From the NCBI GenBank assembly GCA_001768555.1, contig MEOD01000046.1:1-40171 (forward strand): a stretch of DNA of 40,171 nt, in the 5' to 3' direction. The notes beneath the pieces are model-generated. The model was given only the letters and a program-made list of their open reading frames with translations, was not told where the DNA came from and did no database searches. Positions 29,379 through 37,938 of the stretch are shown in pieces. Made by a program: the position numbers and the translations under genes. The first letter of the stretch is position 1. Every line of letters starts with the position of its first letter. This DNA is from Bacteroidetes bacterium GWF2_29_10 (lineage in GTDB: Bacteria > Bacteroidota > Bacteroidia > Bacteroidales > GWE2-29-8).

Positions 29379-30599
29379 TTAAAATATATTTTCAATATCT
29401 CTATTATTGGCTATAATATTATTTGGGTATTTAGATAAATGAATATCTTTTATAAAATCATAAATATAATTTCTAAACTCTTCTATGTTTACTTTCTCTT
29501 TTGCAGAAATAAATATACAAGGAATGTTTGATGTAGCCATCCATGTACTTTTTAATTCATCTAAATTGTAATTATTTCTATTTTTAGGAGTTAAATCATA
29601 AGGGTCTTTTTCTACATAATTGTAAGCATCAATTTTATTAAAAACGAGAATACAAGGTTTGTCTATAACTTTAATATCTACTAGTGTTTGTTTCACGACA
29701 TTAATATGGTCTTCAAAATTGCTATGAGATATATCAACCACATGTATTAGTAAATCTGCCTCTTTTAACTCATCAAGAGTCGATTTAAATGACTCAATAA
29801 GGTGATGAGGCAACTTTCGAATAAACCCAACCGTATCTGATAGTAGAAATGGAATATTATTAATAACAACCTTTCTAACAGTAGTATCTAATGTTGCAAA
29901 AAGTTTGTTTTCTGCAAACACATCAGCTTTACTAAGGAGATTCATTATTGTAGATTTTCCTACATTTGTATATCCCACCAAAGAAACCCTAACCATGTTT
30001 TCCCTACTTTTTCTTTGAGTAAGCATTTGTTTATCTATTTCTTTAAGCTTTGCTTTTAAAAGAGTTATTTTTGTTCTAATAATTCGTCTATCTGTTTCTA
30101 TTTCGGTTTCACCTGGGCCTTTTAACCCAATCCCTCCTTTTTGTTTAGAAAGGTGAGTCCATAGATTAGTTAATCTAGGTAATAAGTATTCATATTGAGC
30201 TAATTCTACTTGTGTTTTTGCGTAAGCAGTTCTTGCTCTAAATGCGAATATATCAAGTATTATATGGCTTCGGTCAAGTATTTTGCATTCTAGTACTTCT
30301 TCTATGTTTCTGATTTGAGAAGGGCTTAAATCTTCATCAAATACAGCCATATCTATATTTTCAGCTTGGACATATTCTTTTATTTCACTAAGTTTTCCTT
30401 TCCCAACAAAAGTACGAGGGTCTGGGTATTCAAGTTTTTGTGTAAACTTTTTTAAACATTCTCCTCCAGCAGTATCAATAAGAAATTTTAATTCGTCTAA
30501 ATATTCATTGATGTTTGCTTCATCATATTTGTTTTTTATTACACCAATGATAATTGCTTTTTCTTTTATTTGAATGCTATTTTTTGTTTTTTCTATCAT
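29379..30599 (-). CDS. hflX: GTPase HflX
   Basis: PDPRTFVGKGKLSEI, GGIGLKGPGETEIETDRR, VGYTNVGKSTIMNLL, DTVGFIRKLPHHLIESF. Confidence 0.96.
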   Translation of the reverse strand: MIEKTKNSIQIKEKAIIIGVIKNKYDEANINEYLDELKFLIDTAGGECLKKFTQKLEYPDPRTFVGKGKLSEIKEYVQAENIDMAVFDEDLSPSQIRNIEEVLECKILDRSHIILDIFAFRARTAYAKTQVELAQYEYLLPRLTNLWTHLSKQKGGIGLKGPGETEIETDRRIIRTKITLLKAKLKEIDKQMLTQRKSRENMVRVSLVGYTNVGKSTIMNLLSKADVFAENKLFATLDTTVRKVVINNIPFLLSDTVGFIRKLPHHLIESFKSTLDELKEADLLIHVVDISHSNFEDHINVVKQTLVDIKVIDKPCILVFNKIDAYNYVEKDPYDLTPKNRNNYNLDELKSTWMATSNIPCIFISAKEKVNIEEFRNYIYDFIKDIHLSKYPNNIIANNRDIENIF

Positions 30600-30612
30600 A
30601 AAAATTAATTTC

Positions 30613-31608
30613 TTAGAAATTTCGAAAACCTATAATTTCTCTTACTTGCTTTATGTTTTCCATAGCACTCTGTTTTGCTTTTTCAGTACCAGTATTTACT
30701 ATTTTTTTTATTAATTCATTATTTTCATACACATCTTTAATTTTTTCTCTTATAGGATTTGTGTAATTAATAATATCCTCTGCTAATTGTTTTTTTAGAT
30801 CCCCATATCTTATAGTGCAATCATTATATTTATCTTCAAAGTATTTCACTGTATCTTCTGAAGACATGACATTTAGTAATGTAAATAAATTTTGAATAGA
30901 TTCTGGTTTTTCTTGATTTGGTATGGTTGGCCCTGAATCAGTTACTGCTTTCATTAGTTTCTTTCTTATTTCTTCAGGACTGTCTGAAAGAAATACCGCA
31001 TTTCCAGCTCCCTCAGATTTTCCCATTTTTCCTGTACCATCTAATCCAGGAATTTTCACTAATTGTTGTCCAAAATTATACGCCAATGGCTCTGGAAAAA
31101 AATCTGATTTATATATTCTGTTAAATCTATTTGCAAAAGTTCTAGCCATTTCTAAGTGTTGCTCTTGATCTTTACCTACAGGGACCTTATTTGCTCTATG
31201 AATAAGGATGTCGGCTGCCATCAATACTGGATATGTAAATAATCCAGCATTAATGTTATCAGGATGTTTTCTTATTTTTTCTTTAAAAGAAGTGCATCTT
31301 TCTAATTCTCCAATATAGGCATTCATGTTAAGAAATAAGTATAACTCACAAGTTTCTTGTAAGTTACTTTGAAGATATATTGTTGACTTTTCGTAATCTA
31401 ATCCACATGCAATATATTCAGCTAATACTTGTTTCACATTGCCATGCAAATCTACTGGGTTAGGATGGGTTGTTAACGAATGATAATCTGCAATAAAAAA
31501 ATAACAATTATTTTCGTCTTGCATTTTAAGAAAATTTTTAACAGCTCCAAAATAATTACCCAAATGGAGACAACCTGTTGGTCTGATGCCACTTACTACT
31601 ATATCCAT
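30613..31608 (-). CDS. trpS: tryptophanyl-tRNA synthetase
   Basis: SGIRPTGCLHLGNYFGAVKN, VPVGKDQEQHLEMAR, GKMGKSEGAGNAVFLSD. Confidence 0.96.
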   Translation of the reverse strand: MDIVVSGIRPTGCLHLGNYFGAVKNFLKMQDENNCYFFIADYHSLTTHPNPVDLHGNVKQVLAEYIACGLDYEKSTIYLQSNLQETCELYLFLNMNAYIGELERCTSFKEKIRKHPDNINAGLFTYPVLMAADILIHRANKVPVGKDQEQHLEMARTFANRFNRIYKSDFFPEPLAYNFGQQLVKIPGLDGTGKMGKSEGAGNAVFLSDSPEEIRKKLMKAVTDSGPTIPNQEKPESIQNLFTLLNVMSSEDTVKYFEDKYNDCTIRYGDLKKQLAEDIINYTNPIREKIKDVYENNELIKKIVNTGTEKAKQSAMENIKQVREIIGFRNF

Positions 31609-31637
31609 AATTAATCTATTTATAATAATTTGAATTG

Positions 31638-31645
31638 CAAATTTA
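31638..31645 (-). promoter_or_regulatory. Bacteroidetes -7 element TAnnTTTG
   Basis: Reverse complement TAAATTTG upstream of trpS. Confidence 0.5.
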
Positions 31646-31795
31646 TATCAATTTTTAGATATACCGCTCATAATATATTATTAATTAATGACTGCTCTTG
31701 GTTTTAAATAAAATATAAACGGCAGAATCTATAATTAAAGAACTATACCATTAATTATAATACTTTAAATTAATATTAAATTTACAAAGTATAAT

Positions 31796-31836
31796 CTAAA
31801 AAAAAACCACTTACAAAGACAAAACTTTGCAAGTGG
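31796..31836 (-). terminator. terminator downstream of the tRNA
   Basis: Stem CCACTTaCAAAG / CTTTGcAAGTGG followed on the minus strand by a T run. Confidence 0.85.
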
Positions 31837-31846
31837 TAATATTTAC

Positions 31847-31923
31847 TGGTGGTCCCACCTGGGCTCGAACCAGGGACCAACTGATTATGAGTCAGCTACT
31901 CTAACCAACTGAGCTATAGGACC
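31847..31923 (-). tRNA. tRNA with CAT anticodon (elongator Met or Ile2)
   Basis: GGTCCTATAGCTCAGTTGGTTAGAGTAGCTGACTCATAATCAGTTGGTCCCTGGTTCGAGCCCAGGTGGGACCACCA; cloverleaf folds, CCA encoded. Confidence 0.93.
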
Positions 31924-31941
31924 AGTATTTCAAAACGAGTG

Positions 31942-31949
31942 CAAATGTA
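31942..31949 (-). promoter_or_regulatory. Bacteroidetes -7 element TAnnTTTG for the tRNA
   Basis: Reverse complement TACATTTG. Confidence 0.5.
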
Positions 31950-32113
31950 AAATTTATTTTTAATACAGCAAAAAAAATAATAATAAAAATTACATTTTTC
32001 TTTATGTAGATAGAAAAATATTTAGTATAGTATTTAATAACAGTAGGTTATTGCTTTATAAAAAAATAAGAATATTACAGGATGCAGATAGTTTTGAATT
32101 AAATTGCAAAAAA

Positions 32114-33400
32114 TTATTCTACAACAATAATTTCCACTCGTCGATTTTTTTGAGATTCAATTTCTGATTTTGGAATTGGATACAACATGAATTTATCACT
32201 AAGGCCTTTAGATGTAATTCTTTTTTTATCTATTCCATTTTCTATTAAATAATTTTCAACAGCTTTAGCTCTATCATTAGATAAAGATTGATAGCTTAAT
32301 TTATCTAATTGAGAAGCATTAATATTTCCATTAACATGTCCCTGTACTTCTATTTTAACATCTAGATTTTCTTTTAAAAAGTCATATAATTGTTTCAGAG
32401 CAGGGGTTGAGGTTGGTAGAAAACGAGACATATTTCCATAAAAATAAATATCATCAATAATAATTTTAGTTCCTTTTACTATTTTGTTAAGCTCTATTCT
32501 ATATATTATATTATTGATGTCTTTTGTATTAACTATTTCTGAATTATAGATATATCCTGTTTTTTTACAATTAATATACACTCTTTTTTTATTAGTTTCT
32601 ACATCCAAAATATTAGTATCTGCTTTAAATTTTATGGTATCCTTGTGATTTATATTTGCTATAAGAATGCTACAGTTTATTTTTTCTTTTGTTTCTTTAT
32701 CAAAGCATGCAATAGAAAACGAATAATAATCTTTATTTATAGGTGTGTTACTATTAATATCTTTATTATTTTTTTTGTTTAATACAGTATCTTTTGGAGG
32801 AATTTTTAATTCATTTTTTTGTTTAATAATAATAGTATGGCCGCTTCCATTTTTATAAACATTGTCAATGGCTATGAGATATTTTTGTTCTTTATGAGGT
32901 GTTATATATTTGCTATAAGCAGTTCCTATTCCTGCTGGTGTGTATATATTATTAGAAGTATCTGAAATACCTGTATATCCGTTTAAAGCTTTATTTACTC
33001 TTGAAATATTAGTTCTTAAAGGTAGTATATTTTTTTCTTTTATTAGTTTACAAGTACTTGAATCAGTATATTCAAATATTAAAAAATCATAGTCATCATT
33101 TTTGTTTATTGGAATAATATCAAAAGTAATTGGGTTGTTACTATTTGATTTGTAAATATACCAAACTGTATTATGCTCTTTTGTAAAGAAATATTTATTG
33201 TATTGTTTATTATTATTGATTTCTAAGATACTTCCGTACCCTAATGGAGGATTGGTTGGACCATAAATACTATCATTAATCAATATTGCATTTTTGCAAT
33301 CTGCATTTTTAAGAGAAATTAAGTATTTTGATTGAGAAAATGTTACTTGTTGTGAAATGATAAGGAGTAATAATATTTTATAAACAGTTATTTTCTTCAA
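32114..33400 (-). CDS. OmpA-family C-terminal domain protein
   Basis: KIEVQGHVNGNINASQLDKLSYQSLSNDRAKAVENYLIENGIDKKRITSKGLSDKF...ESQKNRRVEIIVVE. Confidence 0.88.
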   Translation of the reverse strand: MKKITVYKILLLLIISQQVTFSQSKYLISLKNADCKNAILINDSIYGPTNPPLGYGSILEINNNKQYNKYFFTKEHNTVWYIYKSNSNNPITFDIIPINKNDDYDFLIFEYTDSSTCKLIKEKNILPLRTNISRVNKALNGYTGISDTSNNIYTPAGIGTAYSKYITPHKEQKYLIAIDNVYKNGSGHTIIIKQKNELKIPPKDTVLNKKNNKDINSNTPINKDYYSFSIACFDKETKEKINCSILIANINHKDTIKFKADTNILDVETNKKRVYINCKKTGYIYNSEIVNTKDINNIIYRIELNKIVKGTKIIIDDIYFYGNMSRFLPTSTPALKQLYDFLKENLDVKIEVQGHVNGNINASQLDKLSYQSLSNDRAKAVENYLIENGIDKKRITSKGLSDKFMLYPIPKSEIESQKNRRVEIIVVE

Positions 33401-33405
33401 TTAAA

Positions 33406-33969
33406 TTAATTGACTTTAAAAATAACGTAGTTTATTCGGATGTTTTTGTCCATTACTTCATCAGATTTTATTCTGATTCTAACAGTATTCATATCTACTA
33501 CTCTTGCGTATTTGACAAACATGTTATAATCTTGAGTAGCATCTGTTATTACTGCATTTACAAGATAACTTATCTCTGGAGAACTTGTTTGAGGTGTTTT
33601 TATTGCCACATCATAAACAGTATCCTTATTAGCCAATACATTTTTTAATACTATGGAACCTGATGCAACTTGAGGTGTAAGTACTTGCCAATATTCAGCC
33701 TTATTAGTAACATTTAATGTATCAAAAAAACAAAACTTATTAATGTCTAAATCATAAACTATTAAAGAACGAGCAGGATTGTTTATGTTTAATCTTTCTG
33801 TTGTATGCATTCTAGGTATTAATAATCCTTTATCTAAAGATTCGATATCTAACATCGCACTTTGATTTGGAGTAGTAGTACCTATACCAACATTTTTCTG
33901 TGCAAAAGTTTTAAAAGTTGTACATAAAACAACTACAGTAATAATCAATATATATTTTTTCATTTTCAT
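33406..33969 (-). CDS. secreted protein with NVGIGTTTP motif (tail-fibre-like surface repeat)
   Basis: Signal peptide; [30 protein letters not shown], similar to the C-terminal part of 34080-35768. Confidence 0.6.
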   Translation of the reverse strand: MKMKKYILIITVVVLCTTFKTFAQKNVGIGTTTPNQSAMLDIESLDKGLLIPRMHTTERLNINNPARSLIVYDLDINKFCFFDTLNVTNKAEYWQVLTPQVASGSIVLKNVLANKDTVYDVAIKTPQTSSPEISYLVNAVITDATQDYNMFVKYARVVDMNTVRIRIKSDEVMDKNIRINYVIFKVN

Positions 33970-34079
33970 AACTTAATTTGTCAATTTTTTTGCTAAATTA
34001 AAATAAATTTTAATATCAGATACAAAGTTTATTTTTTTAATAATAAATTTTTGTTTTTTTCTTTAATTATTTATTGATT

Positions 34080-35768
34080 TTATGGGCAAACAATACTATT
34101 TGTTTGTAATGTTCCTGAATTAGACATTGTAATTCTCCAACATTGACCATCAGGAGATTTCATTATAATTCCTCTTGTTGCATCATTAATATAAATATCT
34201 CCTCCTGTTACTTCAACTTTTGATTTAGGAGTTGTAGTTCCAATACCTACATTTCCTGAGTTGTAATATATGGAAGTTCCATTTGTATTCCAAATCGTAG
34301 GTCCAGTTACTCCTTGAGCACCAGTAGAACCAGTTGCTCCCTGCATTCCAACAGAACCAGTTGTTCCCTGAGCACCAGTAGAACCAGTTGCTCCCTGAGC
34401 ACCAGTAACACCTGCAATTCCTTGTGGGCCTGTAGTTCCCTGACTTCCAGTTGCTCCTTTCGGTCCAGTAACACCTGCAATTCCTTGTGGACCTGTTGGG
34501 CCGTAAGCACCTGTTGGGCCGTAAGCACCTGTTGCACCTGTAATTCCTATTGGACCTGTAATTCCTTGTGCCCCCATGTCACCTTTATCTCCTTTATCCC
34601 CTTGAGGTCCAGTTGCTCCTTGAGGACCAGTAACACCAATAACTCCAGTATTTCCAGTAGCACCTTTTGCACCAGTAGCACCAGTAATTCCTGTATGTCC
34701 TGTAATTCCTTGTGCGCCAGTAGGTCCAACTATACTCGCCCCTTGAGGTCCAGTAACACCTGTTGCACCAGTATTTCCTGTAACACCAGTATTTCCTGTT
34801 GCACCTGTGTTTCCAATAATTCCTTGTGGACCTGTAATTCCTTGTGGACCTGTAATTCCTTGTGGGCCTATTGGTCCGACGGCACCAGTTTGTCCTATTG
34901 CACCAGTTTCTCCCTTAGGTCCTGTAATTCCTATGTCTCCCTTATCTCCTTTAGGTCCTGTTGCACCTGTAACACCTTTATCTCCTATGTTACCTTTATC
35001 ACCTTTATCTCCTTGAGGACCAGTTGTTCCAGTAACACCCATTGCTCCAGTAACACCCATTGCTCCAGTAGCACCCGTTACGCCAGTAATGCCTATATCT
35101 CCTTTATCCCCTTTAGGTCCTGTAGAGCCTTTAACACCTTCAGGTCCTGTACTTCCTGGAACACCTTGTACTCCTTGCAGCCCTGTTGCACCAGTAGCAC
35201 CTTTGTCACCTTTATCTCCTTTTTCGCCTTTATCTCCCATATCTCCTTTAGGTCCCATTGGACCAGCAATACCTTGAAGCCCAGTAGAGCCTGTAGCCCC
35301 CATCATACCATCAGGTCCAGTAGGTCCAGTAGGTCCTTGTAAACCACTTCCAGATCCACCATTTAAAACATTTTCAGCAAATAAAGCATAAGGAACAGAA
35401 AGTAATTCGGAAATTCCAAGATAATTGTAACTACCATTACCAGTTTCATCAACATATACTTTGATCCATTTATTTCCATTAGCCCAATTAATTTGGGAAA
35501 AAGTTCCATTTATAGGTTTTCCTGCACCTATTGTAATACTTAATATACCGTAAGGATTTGTAAGTCCTGTATGAGTTTCAGAATAAACTTCAGTTTCAAT
35601 AGATTCTTTATCAACAATAGAAATCTTTATATTGATATTTTTGTTAGCAAGTACAACCCCTTGTGAATTACGAGCCATGGCCTGATATTTTATGCCTTTA
35701 GGAACCTGAGCCCAAATAGTTGTTCCTGTTATTAATAGGGCTATTATAAATAAATAAAACTTTCTCAT
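34080..35768 (-). CDS. collagen-like (G-X-Y)n surface protein
   Basis: Signal peptide; head domain homologous to 9922-12126 ([30 protein letters not shown]); uninterrupted GXY of roughly 340 aa; C-terminal [22 protein letters not shown]. Confidence 0.93.
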   Translation of the reverse strand: MRKFYLFIIALLITGTTIWAQVPKGIKYQAMARNSQGVVLANKNINIKISIVDKESIETEVYSETHTGLTNPYGILSITIGAGKPINGTFSQINWANGNKWIKVYVDETGNGSYNYLGISELLSVPYALFAENVLNGGSGSGLQGPTGPTGPDGMMGATGSTGLQGIAGPMGPKGDMGDKGEKGDKGDKGATGATGLQGVQGVPGSTGPEGVKGSTGPKGDKGDIGITGVTGATGAMGVTGAMGVTGTTGPQGDKGDKGNIGDKGVTGATGPKGDKGDIGITGPKGETGAIGQTGAVGPIGPQGITGPQGITGPQGIIGNTGATGNTGVTGNTGATGVTGPQGASIVGPTGAQGITGHTGITGATGAKGATGNTGVIGVTGPQGATGPQGDKGDKGDMGAQGITGPIGITGATGAYGPTGAYGPTGPQGIAGVTGPKGATGSQGTTGPQGIAGVTGAQGATGSTGAQGTTGSVGMQGATGSTGAQGVTGPTIWNTNGTSIYYNSGNVGIGTTTPKSKVEVTGGDIYINDATRGIIMKSPDGQCWRITMSNSGTLQTNSIVCP

Positions 35769-35792
35769 ACTTTATATTTCTTTTTAATTATT

Positions 35793-36275
35793 TCAATTTT
35801 TAATTATTTTTTTAGTGTAAATTTGATCCTTAACAATAATATTCATAAAATAAATACCATCATTAATATTGGATAAATTTAAGGTAGAATTATTTTCTAT
35901 ATTTTTTTTAGTAAATATTTCTCTTCCAGTAATATCTTTTATTTGAATATCGTAATTTTTATCGGTATTAAATCTTACTGTAATTTCATCATTAAAAGGA
36001 TTTGGAAAAGCATTAAAATCTTGTTTAGTGTAAATATTTTTATTTTCTTCTATGCCTACCGAAGTTAAAACTGAATATTGCAAAAATCCTTGACTTAATT
36101 CGATATTATCATAATTAATAATATCTGAGCTGATTTCACCTATTGTATAGGTGAAAGATATGTCTGCATTAAATTTATAATCACCTCCACTAGATATTAA
36201 TGAAGATTGAAAAATTACTTGAGCATTTGTATTTAAAACACTAAATAAAAACAACCAAAAGAGTATTTTTTTCAT
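35793..36275 (-). CDS. T9SS type A sorting-domain small secreted protein
   Basis: Signal peptide; FNAFPNPFNDEITVRFN...IKDITGREIFTKKN...GIYFMNIIVKDQIYTKKIIKN; architecture matches 9428-9916. Confidence 0.85.
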   Translation of the reverse strand: MKKILFWLFLFSVLNTNAQVIFQSSLISSGGDYKFNADISFTYTIGEISSDIINYDNIELSQGFLQYSVLTSVGIEENKNIYTKQDFNAFPNPFNDEITVRFNTDKNYDIQIKDITGREIFTKKNIENNSTLNLSNINDGIYFMNIIVKDQIYTKKIIKN

Positions 36276-36343
36276 TAAAATATTTTATAATTTTGATTCA
36301 CAATAATAATATATTTTTTTTAAACAAAACATTTTTTTTTTAA

Positions 36344-37639
36344 TTATTTTACTACGGTAACTATTCCACATTCCTGAATCCTTGTCTTGGTGGTAATATC
36401 ACGAGAATAAATTAAATAAGTATATACCCCTTGTTGAATGGTCTCATTTTTATTTTTCACCTTTCCATCCCAAGGTTTTGCCAAATCATCTGTTTGATAA
36501 ATCAGTTTTCCCCAACGATCAAATATATAAAATGAATAAAAATCAGGATCTAATGTTTTGCTTACAGGTCCAAAAAAATCGTTTTTACCGTCACCATTTG
36601 GTGTAAATGATTTAGGGATATAAAAAGCAGAAACATACTCTTCATTAATTAATGTCCATGCTTCATAAAAGTCATTATCTTCTATAGTTTCGGTGTATAA
36701 TGTTTTATTAATTTCGTCAGCAACTCCAATAGGTAAAAGGTCATTCCAAGTGTTAGATATATCATTATAACGAATAGCTTTAAGTTTTTCAGTTTTCAGT
36801 TTTGATTTAGAACCTAAATCTTCATCTGTAAACTTAAATCCTATATTTATAGAAGGTTTTGTTTCGTATTCTGGTTTTATTATCCAAAATCTATCAATCA
36901 TTAACTCTGGATCGTCTCCATTTAAAACAAATACTCTATCAGGATAAGGATAATTATAAGTATTTGTAGGATAAGTTCCAAACCATACGCTACCATTTAT
37001 GCTACCATTAGTTATAGTTTGAAAAGTTAAGGGAATATCAGAATAATTTTTATTTCCTGTTCCAAAAGGGATTACATATGAATCAATTTTGTCTCCAATA
37101 TTCCATTTAACTAAACCATATCCATCTTTACTACTTGTTTCGCTTTTTATATATCCATTAATTTCAGTAATAGCATTTGCAGAATTACTGATTATGTGAA
37201 TGCTATTTTTGTTAAGGTCTAAAAATGTGTTTTCAATAGTTAGTATGTTATGAATTTTGCAATTATCTACTTCTAATTTTTTTTTGTTTCCTTTTAAAGT
37301 AAGATTATCAAAATAAGTTGGAGTAAAACCACTAATTATTTGATTAGAAATGTTTGATGACAAAATAACATTTCCTTGATTTCCCTGATTAATAAAAACT
37401 TCTCCAATGTTATTGTCGTTTATCCAGTCTCGTTTCACTTCAATAGTGCTATTAGACATATCTATTTGTGCATCTTCTTGTGATGCTATATTAACAAAGC
37501 TTCCGCCAACATAAACATAAGCACCATTATTAATAACTATTTTGGCCCCATTATTAACAAAATTTTGCGACACACTAATATTGCATATTAGTATTAAGGC
37601 AAATATTATTAGTTTTGATATTTGTGAGTATAGTTTCAT
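36344..37639 (-). CDS. T9SS type B (gliding-motility-associated C-terminal domain) surface protein
   Basis: IPKSFTPNGDGKNDFFGPVSKTLDPDFYSFYIFDRWGKLIYQTDDLAKPWDGKVKN...QQGVYTYLI. The track start at 37681 lies upstream of the probable promoter; MKLYSQISK at 37639 carries the signal peptide. Confidence 0.88.
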   Translation of the reverse strand: MKLYSQISKLIIFALILICNISVSQNFVNNGAKIVINNGAYVYVGGSFVNIASQEDAQIDMSNSTIEVKRDWINDNNIGEVFINQGNQGNVILSSNISNQIISGFTPTYFDNLTLKGNKKKLEVDNCKIHNILTIENTFLDLNKNSIHIISNSANAITEINGYIKSETSSKDGYGLVKWNIGDKIDSYVIPFGTGNKNYSDIPLTFQTITNGSINGSVWFGTYPTNTYNYPYPDRVFVLNGDDPELMIDRFWIIKPEYETKPSINIGFKFTDEDLGSKSKLKTEKLKAIRYNDISNTWNDLLPIGVADEINKTLYTETIEDNDFYEAWTLINEEYVSAFYIPKSFTPNGDGKNDFFGPVSKTLDPDFYSFYIFDRWGKLIYQTDDLAKPWDGKVKNKNETIQQGVYTYLIYSRDITTKTRIQECGIVTVVK

Positions 37640-37645
37640 TAAATG

Positions 37646-37653
37646 CAAATTTA
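37646..37653 (-). promoter_or_regulatory. Bacteroidetes -7 element TAnnTTTG
   Basis: Reverse complement TAAATTTG directly upstream of the 37639 start codon. Confidence 0.5.
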
Positions 37654-37938
37654 CACTATTTTTTTTATCGAAAACACACAAACTGTAAAAAATATTAATA
37701 ATATTTTAAACCAATAAAAGATGGAGTTAATTTAAATTGCATACTTTATTGAGCACTTCGAATATTATTTTTAGTAAAATAAACGATCAATTAAATCCAT
37801 ATATTGAAATTTTATTAACCAATTAAACTATTCACTAAAGAATTTGTCTTAGATGTAAATTGATTTTAATTTTTTGTTACACAATAACATTATAATATTT
37901 TCGATTTTCTTATATAACAAACAATTAATCTTAATTAA

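Noticed and set aside
31847-31923. tRNA as an integration site for an island
   Set aside because: No duplicated tRNA 3' end or integrase in the window; neighbours look like ordinary chromosomal genes.
34314-35342. 342-aa plus-strand ORF opposite the collagen gene, and the other ORFs in this interval
   Set aside because: Repetitive Ser/Thr/Cys or Pro products are antisense or frame-shifted readings of the GXY repeats.
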